From CAIWAH01 sp964602595 (GTDB lineage Bacteria > Verrucomicrobiota > Verrucomicrobiia > Limisphaerales > UBA9464), in NCBI GenBank assembly GCA_964602595.1, contig CAZRRO010000003.1:372001-436000 (forward strand): a stretch of DNA of 64,000 nucleotides, written 5' to 3'. A program made the position numbers and the translations under genes. The notes under the pieces were generated by a model, which did not search any database, was not told the DNA's origin, and saw only the letters and a program-made list of their open reading frames with translations. Shown here piece by piece: positions 45,203 through 56,839 of the stretch (within the stretch, counting starts at the first letter, position 1; every line of letters begins with the position of its first letter).

Positions 45203-46828
45203 TCAACGTCGCTGCAAGCGGAAGTTCGCCGCGTCGTCGCGGGGATTGCCGAGGCGCGTGCGGCGGAAGCGGGCCAGCTCCGTCGCGGAACGGTCGGCGG
45301 CCTGCGCGAGCTTGGCGCTGAGCTGGTCGCGTTCCTTCTCCAGTTCCTTCAGCCGGGTCTCCAGCGTCGTGATGGTCTGGTTGGCGCGGGCGACTTGGTT
45401 GGCGTTGGGCGTCTGGTTCGCTTCGCGGAGGCGGGCGAGCAGGTGTTCCTTCTCTCGCTCCAACCGGTCGCGGGCGGCGTTGGCCTCGCCCAGCAGCGTG
45501 GAGAGTTCCGTCTCGCGGGCGCGGCTGTCCTTGAGCGCGTCGCGCAGGCGGCCGGCCTCGGTTTCCAGCAGCTTGAGCTGGCCGGCCACCGCTGGATCGT
45601 CCGGGGCGTCGGGCTTCGGGTTTTCGGCGGCGGATTTCTTCAATGCGTCCAGCCGCTGCTCCGCGGCCTTGAGCTGGGCCTCGACTTCCTGGCGTTCGTT
45701 GCGCTCGGCGGCGAGCTGCGTTTCGATGCCCTTGAGCGCCGTGTTCTGCTCCGTCAGCGACTGCACGCGGCGGGTCAGCTCGACGTTGCTCGTCTCGGCC
45801 TGGACACGAACACCCTTCTCCTTGGCGAGCTGGGCGGCGAGTTCATCGGCCACGAGCGAGTTGCGGCCCGCTTCGGCTTTGGCGAGGGCCAGATCCGTTT
45901 CAAGCTGCTTGAGGCGGAGAATGCCGTCCTCGGACTGGCGGGCGCGGAGATCCTCGACCTGTTTCTCCAGCTTCGCCCGGTCGGCGATCAGCACTTCGTT
46001 CTGCTCCTTCATCTGCGAAAGGTCCGCCTGAAGCCCGGCCAGTTTGCCGGAAAGGTCGGCCACCTGCTTGCCACGCTCGCTGTCCGACTTCAGCTCGGTG
46101 ACCTGCGTCTTGAGGGTCGAATTCTCGACGTCGAGCTTCTTGAGCTGGCCCTCGATGGACTCGCGCTGTTTCTCCAGTTCGGCGGCGCGGGTGCGCTGGG
46201 CGAGCAGCTCGCGGTTGGCGTCGTTCAGCGCCTTCTGGGCCTCCTCGGCGACGACCTTGTCCACCAGGTTGCGGCGCTCTGCTTCCTGCCGCGCGAGGTG
46301 GGCGAGCAGCACCTTGTTGGTGGACTGGAGCTGAGAAATCTTCTCCACCGCCGACTGGAGTTCCTTGGGGTCCACCGGTGCGGGCTGGGCGGTGAGCGCC
46401 TCGCGCAGCTTGGCCTCGAGCACCTGCTTTTCGGCGGCGAGCTTGGCGATCTGCGCGTTCATGGTGTTGAACTGCTCGATCACCTCGCCGGCGGGCGCGA
46501 GTTCGTCGGACTTCGGCGCGGGCTTCGCGGGATCGGCGGGTTTGGGCGCGTCGGCCGGCGTCTCGGGAATGGCGGCGAGCTTCTCGGCGACGTAGCGGAG
46601 GCGGTAGGCGATCACGCGCTCGTTCCAAGTCGGATGACTCTTCTGCAACTGCCGGAGGAGCTGCTGCGCCTTCATGTAACCCTCGCGGGCGTCCACCACC
46701 CGCCCGGCGGAGTTCTGGGAATCCGTGACCTGGATCAGGTTGTAGATCGTGATGAAGTCGTCGTCCGGCCCGGCGCAGACCCGGACCGCGCAGACCAGCG
46801 CCAGCACGACGGCGAAACAGCGGAGCAT
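45203..46828 (-). CDS. Exported long coiled-coil protein
   Basis: 541 residues with a signal peptide (AVVLALVCAVRVCAG). The N-terminal ~100 residues look like a small TPR-type unit (VDAREGYMKAQQLLRQLQK). Residues ~130-530 are an extended coiled coil rich in Glu, Leu, Gln and Lys (KLEKQVEDLRARQSEDG). It is probably a structural, filament-like or envelope-spanning protein. The start at 46828 gives a complete signal peptide. Confidence 0.75.
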   Translation of the reverse strand: MLRCFAVVLALVCAVRVCAGPDDDFITIYNLIQVTDSQNSAGRVVDAREGYMKAQQLLRQLQKSHPTWNERVIAYRLRYVAEKLAAIPETPADAPKPADPAKPAPKSDELAPAGEVIEQFNTMNAQIAKLAAEKQVLEAKLREALTAQPAPVDPKELQSAVEKISQLQSTNKVLLAHLARQEAERRNLVDKVVAEEAQKALNDANRELLAQRTRAAELEKQRESIEGQLKKLDVENSTLKTQVTELKSDSERGKQVADLSGKLAGLQADLSQMKEQNEVLIADRAKLEKQVEDLRARQSEDGILRLKQLETDLALAKAEAGRNSLVADELAAQLAKEKGVRVQAETSNVELTRRVQSLTEQNTALKGIETQLAAERNERQEVEAQLKAAEQRLDALKKSAAENPKPDAPDDPAVAGQLKLLETEAGRLRDALKDSRARETELSTLLGEANAARDRLEREKEHLLARLREANQTPNANQVARANQTITTLETRLKELEKERDQLSAKLAQAADRSATELARFRRTRLGNPRDDAANFRLQRR

Positions 46829-46907
46829 GGCCCCGGTATAGCGGGCGCGGCGCGGGGAAGCCAGCGGGGAACCAAGGCGAAGTCGCCCACCGCCCATGGG
46901 GAATCAG

Positions 46908-46964
46908 GTCACGAGTCTCACTTTTGCCTGGAAGAAGTCAGAGACTCCTGACGTCGGCTCCTAC
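46908..46964. repeat. Imperfect inverted repeat; right arm recurs at 49884
   Basis: GTCACGAGTCTC (46908-46919) is inverted relative to GAGACTCCTGAC (46941-46952). The 24 bases at 46941-46964 match 49884-49907 at 21 of 24 positions in the same orientation. The two copies flank the 920-residue TPR gene. Confidence 0.6.
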
Positions 46965-46989
46965 TTGTGCGGGAAGAGAAGGGCACTGG

Positions 46990-49752
46990 TCACGGTGCGG
47001 CGGATTCGCCGCGGAGCTTCGCCAATGAGGTTTCCGCTGCGCTCAAGTTGCCGGACACTACCTCGTGCCATTCGACAGGGAAATCGCGGCCGAACAGGTC
47101 GCGGTAATTGGAATCACCCTCGCGAGTGAACGCGGTCAGGGCGTTACGGTAGGCGATGACGGCCTCGGCCAGGAGGCGGACGGCTTCGCCTCCCTCGGCG
47201 CGGTCGGCTAGAGTGCTCAACGCGTTGCCCAAGTTGTTCTCGGTTTTGGCCCATTGCCACGGCGATTCCTCGCGGGTAATGACCGTGAGCGCCGCGCGGT
47301 AGGCGGTGGCGGACTCGGTCAGCAGGCGGACGACCTCTGCCCCTTGGCTCTGTAGCGCATGGTCCTGTAACGCAGAACCGAGGTTTATCTGAGTATTACC
47401 CCACCTCCAACATGTGGGATCGTCGATTTGCAGTGAGGCGCGAAAGGCTGCCTCAGCTTCGTCTTGAAGGCGCATTGCGCTAGTTGCTTCACTACGCTTG
47501 GCTTGCTGCAGCAACACAAAACCGAGGTGGTCTTGGACCTGTGCTAACGAATCTGACCAACCCATTTGTGTGTAATGCTTCACAGCAACGCGAAGCTCTG
47601 CAACGGCTTGGGCGAGTAATCGCACGCCGTCAGCCCCTTCTTTCCTCTTTCCTTGGTCGACCAATACCCGAGCCAGACTCTCATGAACATGAGCCTGTCC
47701 ATAGGCTGAATGATCGGCATCCAGTGCGGTTCTGTAGGCAATGGCGGATTCGCTCAATAGTCGGTCGGTCTCGACTCCGCTGGTCTGCCGGGACAAATCA
47801 TGGAGGACATCGCCCATTGCGGCCTGGGTGGACGCCAAAATCTCTCTCAGACCTGCTCGATCATATACAGCGGCCGCCGCACGATAACAGCTGACAGCGT
47901 CCCCGAGCAGCCGAATGGCCTCATCCTTATCCCTGCCTCTACCGTGATTGCTCCACTGGCTTTGCAACACTTGAGCAAGACCCACTTGAACGGAAGCCCA
48001 CTCCTGAGCAAAGCTCTCACCAGAAAGGGCCTCAAGCGCGGCCCTAAAGGCTGTTGTGGCCTCACCCCAAATGCGCTCCCGCTCGAGTTCTTCGCACCCA
48101 CTGGCGCTCGCCTGCATATCGAGCGCATCGCCCAGCCGGTATTGCGCCAGTGCCCACTCTCGGGGCAATTCACCCCGGGTGAACACTTCCAACGCTGAGC
48201 GGCTCGCTAAGACAGCAGATCGCGAATGTTCCTGCAAAGCGCTTTCATCGGAGCTGACACTCTGACAACGATGTGCGAAGGCCAACCTGAGTTGAATGTC
48301 CGCCCACCGCCTTGGGTTCGTGGCTCGATCGGTCAACTCCAGCGCTTGCTGGTAATGCTGGAGCGCCTCCTGAGGTCGCTCACCAAAATCGACACTGTCA
48401 GCAACCTCGATATGAGCCTCCCGTTCAATTTCGCGAAGGCGGCGGGTTTCCTGTTCCGCCCCGCGACGCAATTGCCCGGATAAAGAGAGCCGTTCCTCTG
48501 CATTTGAAGCGGCCTGAAGCAAGCGTTGCCGCAGGGCATCCACGGTCAGATTGCGGTCGCGGGCGAGTTCAGTCAGCGCAGCAGTCACCTGTCCTTCTGG
48601 AGCGGTGTTCGCCATGCCAAATCGGGCAGCATCGAGTCGTTGGCGAAATTGCCGGAGCAATTCACTGCCGGGCGCATCGCGCTTTACCAAAGCATCCAGC
48701 TTGGCTAGCGACACCTGCTGCTGCCACCCAAGCGCCAGCACAACTGCCAAGACCAGCCCTACTCCAGCCACCACCCAGCCCAGCCGGCGGCGCAGCCAAC
48801 TCTGCCCGACGGCGGTTTCCTGATGCCGGCGTTCGGCAGCGCCTTCCTGCCGGTCCAAGTGGGCATGGACACCGGCGAATTCCTGCCGGAGCAGGTTGAG
48901 AACCTGGTCGTTCTGCCGCTTCAGGTGCTGCTTGAACCGGGTGTAGTTGGCGTCGAATTCCTTGTCCTCAAACGCAGCCAGGGTGTCGGTGAAGCGTTGC
49001 AGCGTGGCCGGGTCGGGGAGCGCCGACCGGATTTCGGCGAGATCACCCTTGAGGCCGGTGAGCACGTTGGCGGTGAAGGCGCGGAAGACCTTGTCACCAT
49101 CCTTGAGCTGTTCGCGGAAGAACACGCACACCACGTCGTAGAAGCTCAGGCGGGCACCGTCTTTGCCTACGGGCCATCCGTTGGCCACGGAGGCGGCGAA
49201 ATCCTTGGGCTTGCCGCCGTTGTCGGGGACGTGCCTGTCCACCCACGCGAGGAATCGGTCGTTGATCGCCTGTTTCACCGTCTGGTCGGTCTGATCCGAC
49301 AACAGGCGGGTGAGCTGGTGGTCGGCGAGCACTAGGTCGAGCGGCAGATCGTTGAAATTGTCCGGATTCTTGGATTTCTCGATCAAGGTCGCCAGCCAGT
49401 GGTCGGCCGGTGGGCCGGCGATGAGGTTGTTTTGGCCGATCTCAAGCAGGCGGTGGACGAGGTTGGGCCAATCAGAAAAGTTCTGGAGCAGTTCGCCAAG
49501 GGACTTCCGGCTGGGCTCGTGCAGATGGTAGGCGAGCACGCGGGTAGCTTGGCCCAATGCGATCCTTAGGGCGTTGTCGAGGTCATGGTTGACCGGGAGT
49601 TGGCCTTCCTGGGACCGGGCAACCGCTAATGCGATTGCCTTCTCGAACGGCGCCATGCCGAGTGCATCAAGCACAGCCTTAAACGCGCCGGAAACGAAGC
49701 TGCCCAGTGCACCCCCGAAGAGCGCCGCCCCAAAACTAATCTTGCCATTCAC
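46990..49752 (-). CDS. TPR-repeat membrane protein with an unknown N-terminal domain
   Basis: 920 residues. Residues 1-310 form an unknown helical domain (DHQLTRLLSDQTDQTVKQAI and following). One membrane helix is at 324-343. About 12 TPR-like units of the signal-transduction type follow, with repeated phrases such as AVIAYRNALTAFTRE and NNLGNALSTLADRAEGGEAV. These TPRs are common in cyanobacterial and planctomycete signalling or defence proteins with effector domains; no effector motif is visible here. Codon usage and GC are lower than neighbours in the middle (~47.4-48.5 kb). Short direct repeats flank the gene. Confidence 0.75.
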   Translation of the reverse strand: MNGKISFGAALFGGALGSFVSGAFKAVLDALGMAPFEKAIALAVARSQEGQLPVNHDLDNALRIALGQATRVLAYHLHEPSRKSLGELLQNFSDWPNLVHRLLEIGQNNLIAGPPADHWLATLIEKSKNPDNFNDLPLDLVLADHQLTRLLSDQTDQTVKQAINDRFLAWVDRHVPDNGGKPKDFAASVANGWPVGKDGARLSFYDVVCVFFREQLKDGDKVFRAFTANVLTGLKGDLAEIRSALPDPATLQRFTDTLAAFEDKEFDANYTRFKQHLKRQNDQVLNLLRQEFAGVHAHLDRQEGAAERRHQETAVGQSWLRRRLGWVVAGVGLVLAVVLALGWQQQVSLAKLDALVKRDAPGSELLRQFRQRLDAARFGMANTAPEGQVTAALTELARDRNLTVDALRQRLLQAASNAEERLSLSGQLRRGAEQETRRLREIEREAHIEVADSVDFGERPQEALQHYQQALELTDRATNPRRWADIQLRLAFAHRCQSVSSDESALQEHSRSAVLASRSALEVFTRGELPREWALAQYRLGDALDMQASASGCEELERERIWGEATTAFRAALEALSGESFAQEWASVQVGLAQVLQSQWSNHGRGRDKDEAIRLLGDAVSCYRAAAAVYDRAGLREILASTQAAMGDVLHDLSRQTSGVETDRLLSESAIAYRTALDADHSAYGQAHVHESLARVLVDQGKRKEGADGVRLLAQAVAELRVAVKHYTQMGWSDSLAQVQDHLGFVLLQQAKRSEATSAMRLQDEAEAAFRASLQIDDPTCWRWGNTQINLGSALQDHALQSQGAEVVRLLTESATAYRAALTVITREESPWQWAKTENNLGNALSTLADRAEGGEAVRLLAEAVIAYRNALTAFTREGDSNYRDLFGRDFPVEWHEVVSGNLSAAETSLAKLRGESAAP

Positions 49753-49883
49753 GGGCTACACGCTACCGGGCGAATTTCTGAGTCGCCAGTGTTGGGCCGA
49801 GGTGAAATTTCCAACGGGTGCGGCTCGCCATTGCGCCCGATAAGGGACGACGTCAGGGGTCCGCGTTCGCCTTGGGAAAGTGA

Positions 49884-49907
49884 GAGGCTCGTGACTTCGG
49901 CTCCTAC
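49884..49907. repeat. Second copy of the flanking repeat
   Basis: Matches 46941-46964 at 21 of 24 bases in the same orientation and ends in CGGCTCCTAC. It lies 131 bases upstream of the TPR gene's start codon, in the gap before the FG-GAP gene's stop. Confidence 0.6.
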
Positions 49908-49914
49908 GGGACAG

Positions 49915-51222
49915 CTACTTCCCCACCGGCTTCGGCTGCGCCTGCTCCCACTCGTCCTTGGTCGCGGCCTTCTGCTCGTGCAGCAGGACGAACGTGCCCT
50001 TCTTGTTGCCCACGACGAGGTCAGGCAGGCCGTTTTTGTCCACGTCGCCCACGATCAGCTGGGTGCCCACGCCGGAGCCGTCGTCGATGCGGTAGGGCAC
50101 GAAGTCCACCGACTTGTCGGCGCCGCGCACCAGCTTGAACCAGTAGTTCACCGCGGCCTGGTTGCGGTCGGGATCGCCCGTGCGGCCGTGTGACCAGAAG
50201 CGTTTGCCGGTGACGATGTCCTTCAGGCCGTCGCCGTCCATGTCCACCAGCTCGATGGCGTGCAGTTCGGTGAACTTCACGCCGTAGCGGTTCTCGTGCG
50301 CCTCCTTGTTCATGAGGATGTGCTCCCGGAACTTGAGCTCGCCGCCTTCGCGATACTGCTCGAACCACGCGAGGCCGTAGCCGTGCGCCGTCAGTGCGGT
50401 GATGATGTCGTTCAGCCCGTCGCCGTTCACGTCGTAGGCGAACATGTGCGAGCCGCCCAGGCCGAACGGGCCGGCGTGGAACTTCCATTCCGGATCACCG
50501 GCGAGCGAGGCGGGCTGTTCCCACCAGCCGTCCTTTTCCAGCAGGTCCAGGCGCCCGTCGCCGTTCACGTCGCCGAGCCCCATGCCGTGCGTGAAGTTGC
50601 CGTAGTTCTTGTTCGGCGAGATCGGATGCCAGGTCCACGGCTTGGTCGTGTCGTTCCAGTCGGGCGTCGCGTAGCCGTAGGCGCCTTTGGTGATGCAGAC
50701 GAGCTCGGGTTTACCGTCGCCCGTGAGGTCGGCGAAGGTCGGCGATTCGTTGTCGGTCTGCGTGAAGATGACGTGACGTGGCCAGTGTTTGTCGGACGTT
50801 TTCGGATTCTCGAACCACACGGTTTCCTGGCCGGGGAAGCCAATGATCAAGACGTCCAGCCAGCCGTCGTTGTTGAAGTCGCGCGGGAAGGCGAAGAAGT
50901 TGTCCGAGTAGGTGTTCTTGTTGCCGAGCCCACCTTCGAAGCCGGGGACGTCCACCGTGGTGAACGGCCCCAGCTGAAGCTTGAACGTCGTCTTGGGCGC
51001 ATAGAGCTCGTGCTTGTTGGTGAAACCCGGTCCCTCATACCACCACGGGCCTGACACGATGTCGTTCACGCCGTCGCGGTTGAAGTCGCCGAAGCTGGCG
51101 CCCTCGCACCAGAACTGGTCGCTCAGCTGAAGCCGTTTGAACGTGTGAAGGGTGAATTCGGCGGCCGACAGGGACAGGACGGTGGTCAGCCCCAAGGCGC
51201 TGGAAAGCAGGCGGAGGTTCAT
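49915..51222 (-). CDS. Secreted FG-GAP/VCBS-repeat beta-propeller protein
   Basis: 435 residues with a signal peptide. Repeats with calcium-binding Asp-rich loops recur: DFNRDGVNDI, DFNNDGWLDV, DVNGDGRLDL, DVNGDGLNDI, DMDGDGLKDI and DVDKNGLPDL. This is the integrin-alpha/FG-GAP propeller found in many exported Verrucomicrobia proteins. A probable ligand is a polysaccharide or another surface protein; unknown. ATG 51222 begins the signal peptide. Confidence 0.85.
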   Translation of the reverse strand: MNLRLLSSALGLTTVLSLSAAEFTLHTFKRLQLSDQFWCEGASFGDFNRDGVNDIVSGPWWYEGPGFTNKHELYAPKTTFKLQLGPFTTVDVPGFEGGLGNKNTYSDNFFAFPRDFNNDGWLDVLIIGFPGQETVWFENPKTSDKHWPRHVIFTQTDNESPTFADLTGDGKPELVCITKGAYGYATPDWNDTTKPWTWHPISPNKNYGNFTHGMGLGDVNGDGRLDLLEKDGWWEQPASLAGDPEWKFHAGPFGLGGSHMFAYDVNGDGLNDIITALTAHGYGLAWFEQYREGGELKFREHILMNKEAHENRYGVKFTELHAIELVDMDGDGLKDIVTGKRFWSHGRTGDPDRNQAAVNYWFKLVRGADKSVDFVPYRIDDGSGVGTQLIVGDVDKNGLPDLVVGNKKGTFVLLHEQKAATKDEWEQAQPKPVGK

Positions 51223-51361
51223 GTGCAGCGGGAATTGAACGCTCCGAGCGGGCGCCGGATTCGGAAAAGTTGCAAGCGACGCCTGCAATGAGCCGGGGCG
51301 GGGAGTTGCCCCGGCCCGGCAAGACTGGAATGGCTACCCCCGGGGCGACCGGGAGCCCGCT

Positions 51362-53935
<2,574 letters not shown>

Positions 53936-54087
53936 TGAATCGAACCCAGGGCCGGCAAAATGGCCGCTCCTGCAGTTCCAAGCGGGAGCATGACCCAAGT
54001 CCGGACGTTTGGCACATAGTTTCGCCGCGGACCCGATTTTGTCCGCGCTGGACGAAGGTGGGCGGACCCCGGCGCGACGAGCGAGCC

Positions 54088-54522
54088 TCAGTCGCGATTC
54101 GGACCTGGTTCGCTTGGCCGCGGGCGGCTCCGGAGGTAGTCGCCCAGCCGGGGATTCAGCCGGTCCGCCCACACGCCGTGATACCGCGGCTGCCGGATCT
54201 CCCACGCGACCAGCACAACCGTGACCGGGAGCTGGCCCAGCAGGACCGGGAGCAGCCGTAGGTCCCCGCGCGCGGCCCAGCCCGCCACGTTGAGGAGGAA
54301 CAGCGCCGCCCACAGCAGTTCGAGTCGCCGGCACAGACGGACGACGTTGCAGAACATGAAGAAGTGCCCGCCCACTAGCGGCGGCAGCCAGACCAGCTCG
54401 GGCACCGCCCGGGAAAACCACGCCGTCACGCCCGCGAGCCCCGCCAACACCCAGGCATCGGTCCGGAAGAACCGAAACCCCCAGTGGCCGGAGCGGTGGG
54501 CGGCGGTGAAGTCTGGGGTCAT
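54088..54522 (-). CDS. Four-helix membrane protein at the end of the ADP-ribose operon
   Basis: 144 residues with about four hydrophobic helices (near 24-40, 44-62, 68-85 and 88-107) and a polar C-terminus (RQPRYHGVWADRLNP). Not recognised. It begins 27 bases after the receiver/ARH fusion gene stop on the same strand, so it may be the last gene of the operon, though without overlap. Confidence 0.55.
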   Translation of the reverse strand: MTPDFTAAHRSGHWGFRFFRTDAWVLAGLAGVTAWFSRAVPELVWLPPLVGGHFFMFCNVVRLCRRLELLWAALFLLNVAGWAARGDLRLLPVLLGQLPVTVVLVAWEIRQPRYHGVWADRLNPRLGDYLRSRPRPSEPGPNRD

Positions 54523-54549
54523 GAACTTGGGGTGCCGTGAGGATGGGTC

Positions 54550-55926
54550 CTATCGGTCGAGATGCTGGAAAGGGATGGCCTCCCTCGCGGCCAACCATTC
54601 GGCAGGAATGCCTGCATGGCCGACCGCCAGCGCGACAATCCCGCCGACAATGGCGCAGTTGGTGTCGATGTCGCCGGCGATGCTGGCTGTGGCCCAAAGG
54701 GCTTCGCGGTAGTCTTCGAGATGCCGGGCAGCGAGCCAGAGGCAGACCGGAACGGTGTCGGGGGCGCTGATGCGGCTGCCGTTGCCCAAGATTCGGCCGA
54801 CATGGTCCGGCGAAGCGAGGAAGGGAATTCGAAGCGCGGCCGCGATGCCGCGGCGGGTTTCACCATCGGGCGTCAGGTCGTAAGCGGCTTCCAAGAGGTT
54901 CGGTGATGCCGGGGCCGGCTTCGTTTGCCTGGCGACCCATCCGGCCGCCAGTGCTACGGCCACGGCTCCGGCTTTTCCTTCGCGATGGGCGTGGGTCACT
55001 TCCGCCGACGCGATGGCTTCCGCCACCAAACGCCTTGGATCGTCCGCGAAATACGCTCCCAACGGAGCCACACGCATGGCGCCACCATTGCCCAACGAGC
55101 CCGTCCCATCGAATGCGCGGCCGGCCGCGTCGATCCAAGAGACGCCCTCGTGGATTTGACGAAGGATGCCGTGAGCGGTGCCGCCGTAACCCCGACGCGG
55201 GTCCAACATGTAGCGAGCGGCAAAGGCTTTTGCGAGGGATAGGCGCTCAATGCCGCCAAAGCGTTCCAGGGCTTCAACCACTGAAATCGCCATCACTGTG
55301 TCGTCGGTGACGAACCAGGGACTCGGCGGATCGAAGCGGCCGGCGATCCGGCTTCGGAATATGTCGTCGGGCCCGAAGAAGCATTCGCCAAACGCATCGC
55401 CCAGCGAGAGCCCCTCAAACGCCAGAGCCGCACGTTCCATCCGGGCCGCCTGGTCCGACGGAAGCCCGGCCGCAACTCCGCGCACGCCGTCCGGTTGGAT
55501 CACTCGGTGTGCCGCGATCAGGGATCTGGCCTTACGCAGCCAACTGGTGGCAATCCACCCGCCGCCAAACGGCCCCACCCGCTCCCACGCCCAGCCGCCG
55601 AATCTCAGTTCGTTGATCATCGATTCCACCCGCTCGTGGTTGGAGGAATGGACGATCACCGGGCAAACCGGCTTTTGCTGCGCCAGCCAAGACGCCACTT
55701 CCAAACCGTCGCCCGGATCGCACGTCGCTCCGGGCATTCGGTTGAGATCGTGATCCAGCGAGATCAACGAGGTGCGGTGAAGGAACGGCCCCGCCTCCGC
55801 CATGAACGCATGGGCCTCCCGCCAAAGACGCAACTCCGCCGCAGGTTCCAACTGGGCCACCGCCGCCTGAAATGCGGCGATCCGCTCGTCGTTGTCTTCG
55901 AGGATGAGGACGGCCGCTCGGTTCAT
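54550..55926 (-). CDS. Receiver-like (cREC) domain fused to ADP-ribosylglycohydrolase
   Basis: 458 residues. Residues 1-~135 look like the derived receiver-type domain named cREC (cyclic-phosphate processing receiver), with acidic EDNDER at 10-15, SLDHD at 56-60 and HSSN at 93-96. Residues ~160-458 are an ADP-ribosylglycohydrolase (DraG/ARH) domain with metal ligands T207-D208-D209, GNGGAMR (279-285), THAHREG (311-317) and GDIDTN (418-423, ligands D419/D421). The ARH part would remove ADP-ribose from proteins or nucleic acids. The gene overlaps the kptA stop by 4 bases. All key ARH residues are present. Confidence 0.85.
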   Translation of the reverse strand: MNRAAVLILEDNDERIAAFQAAVAQLEPAAELRLWREAHAFMAEAGPFLHRTSLISLDHDLNRMPGATCDPGDGLEVASWLAQQKPVCPVIVHSSNHERVESMINELRFGGWAWERVGPFGGGWIATSWLRKARSLIAAHRVIQPDGVRGVAAGLPSDQAARMERAALAFEGLSLGDAFGECFFGPDDIFRSRIAGRFDPPSPWFVTDDTVMAISVVEALERFGGIERLSLAKAFAARYMLDPRRGYGGTAHGILRQIHEGVSWIDAAGRAFDGTGSLGNGGAMRVAPLGAYFADDPRRLVAEAIASAEVTHAHREGKAGAVAVALAAGWVARQTKPAPASPNLLEAAYDLTPDGETRRGIAAALRIPFLASPDHVGRILGNGSRISAPDTVPVCLWLAARHLEDYREALWATASIAGDIDTNCAIVGGIVALAVGHAGIPAEWLAAREAIPFQHLDR

Positions 55927-56486
55927 GAGGAACTGGAGGTTGCGGGTGGCAACTCGATGAACTCCGGCGGCACTTGGTCGGTGAGCCAGACGTGGTTTGG
56001 CGTCAGGAAGAAGGCGTGGCCAGCGCGATGCATTTCGCCGGCCCGGATGGTCAGGAGGATCGGGCGACCTCGACGGGCACCAACCTTCAACGTCATTTCG
56101 GTTTCGGCGGAGAGGTGGACGTGATGACGCTGCATCTTGCAGAGACCCCGCTCGCGGATGGCGGGAAGGAACTGGGCGGCGGTGCCGTGGTAGAGGAGTT
56201 CAGGCGGAACCGCCGGAGCATGGTCCAACGCGACCTCGATCGAATGTCCTTGGTTAGCGCGGATGCGATGTCCGTCGGGACTGAGGGCGAAGCGCTGCTT
56301 GTCGCTCGTGCGGACGATCTCTTCGAGGTCGGTTCGGCTCAAAGCCCGCCCATGCTTGGCCAGTGCCGCGAGTAGGTCTTCCACGGCGATCCAGCCGGCG
56401 GAATCCAGGGTGATTCCAATGGTCTCAGGCTGGTGCCGCAGTACGAGGCTTAGGAACTTGCTCATGGAAACCATCTTGGATCTCAC
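55923..56486 (-). CDS. kptA: Tpt1/KptA RNA 2'-phosphotransferase
   Basis: 187 residues from a GTG at 56486 that overlaps the upstream stop (GTGA); ATGs at 56474 and 56465 are alternatives. The catalytic Arg-His-Arg-Arg set of Tpt1 is intact: R17-H18 (LRHQPE), R65 (DKQRF) and R120 (KMQRHHVHLS), with YHGTA nearby. The enzyme transfers an RNA 2'-phosphate to NAD+, releasing nicotinamide and ADP-ribose 1'',2''-cyclic phosphate. Its product would feed the cREC and macrodomain partners in this operon (inference). Confidence 0.92.
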   Translation of the reverse strand: MRSKMVSMSKFLSLVLRHQPETIGITLDSAGWIAVEDLLAALAKHGRALSRTDLEEIVRTSDKQRFALSPDGHRIRANQGHSIEVALDHAPAVPPELLYHGTAAQFLPAIRERGLCKMQRHHVHLSAETEMTLKVGARRGRPILLTIRAGEMHRAGHAFFLTPNHVWLTDQVPPEFIELPPATSSSS

Positions 56487-56839
56487 GCCATGCCCCCTGT
56501 GAATTCGCGGACGACTTCGATCTCGCCGACAATGTTCGCGTTGAACTCGGTCAGTTCCTCAGCGGGAACCCAGAGTTCCTGATGCACGCGGCTGCCGACG
56601 GTCTCCACCTTGAACTTGGAGAGGTAGTCGGAGCGAACGGCGAAGCGGGTCACGTAGCCGGCTCCGGAATCCTTCACATTCCAGTCGCGGGCGATCTGGG
56701 CGGCGTATTCCTCGTTGAGCACCGGGTAGAAGATCGGTTGCTCCGGTAGGCGCGGCGGAAACGCTTTCATGCCGCTGGCGCGGATGAGCGCGAGTTCATT
56801 TGGGCCAACAGGGCGGTAAAGCGTGGTGGTCAGATTCAT
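56483..56839 (-). CDS. Small 'ADP-ribosylation/crystallin J1'-like protein
   Basis: 118 residues. The pattern LYRPVGPNELALIRASGMKA, then PRLPEQPIFYPVLN and DWNVKDSGAGYVTRFAV, matches a small family usually annotated 'ADP-ribosylation/crystallin J1'. I recall it from NAD/ADP-ribose gene neighbourhoods. Its activity is unknown; the family name is inherited from the operon partner rather than from biochemistry. Both its ends overlap neighbours by 4 bases. Confidence 0.75.
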   Translation of the reverse strand: MNLTTTLYRPVGPNELALIRASGMKAFPPRLPEQPIFYPVLNEEYAAQIARDWNVKDSGAGYVTRFAVRSDYLSKFKVETVGSRVHQELWVPAEELTEFNANIVGEIEVVREFTGGMA

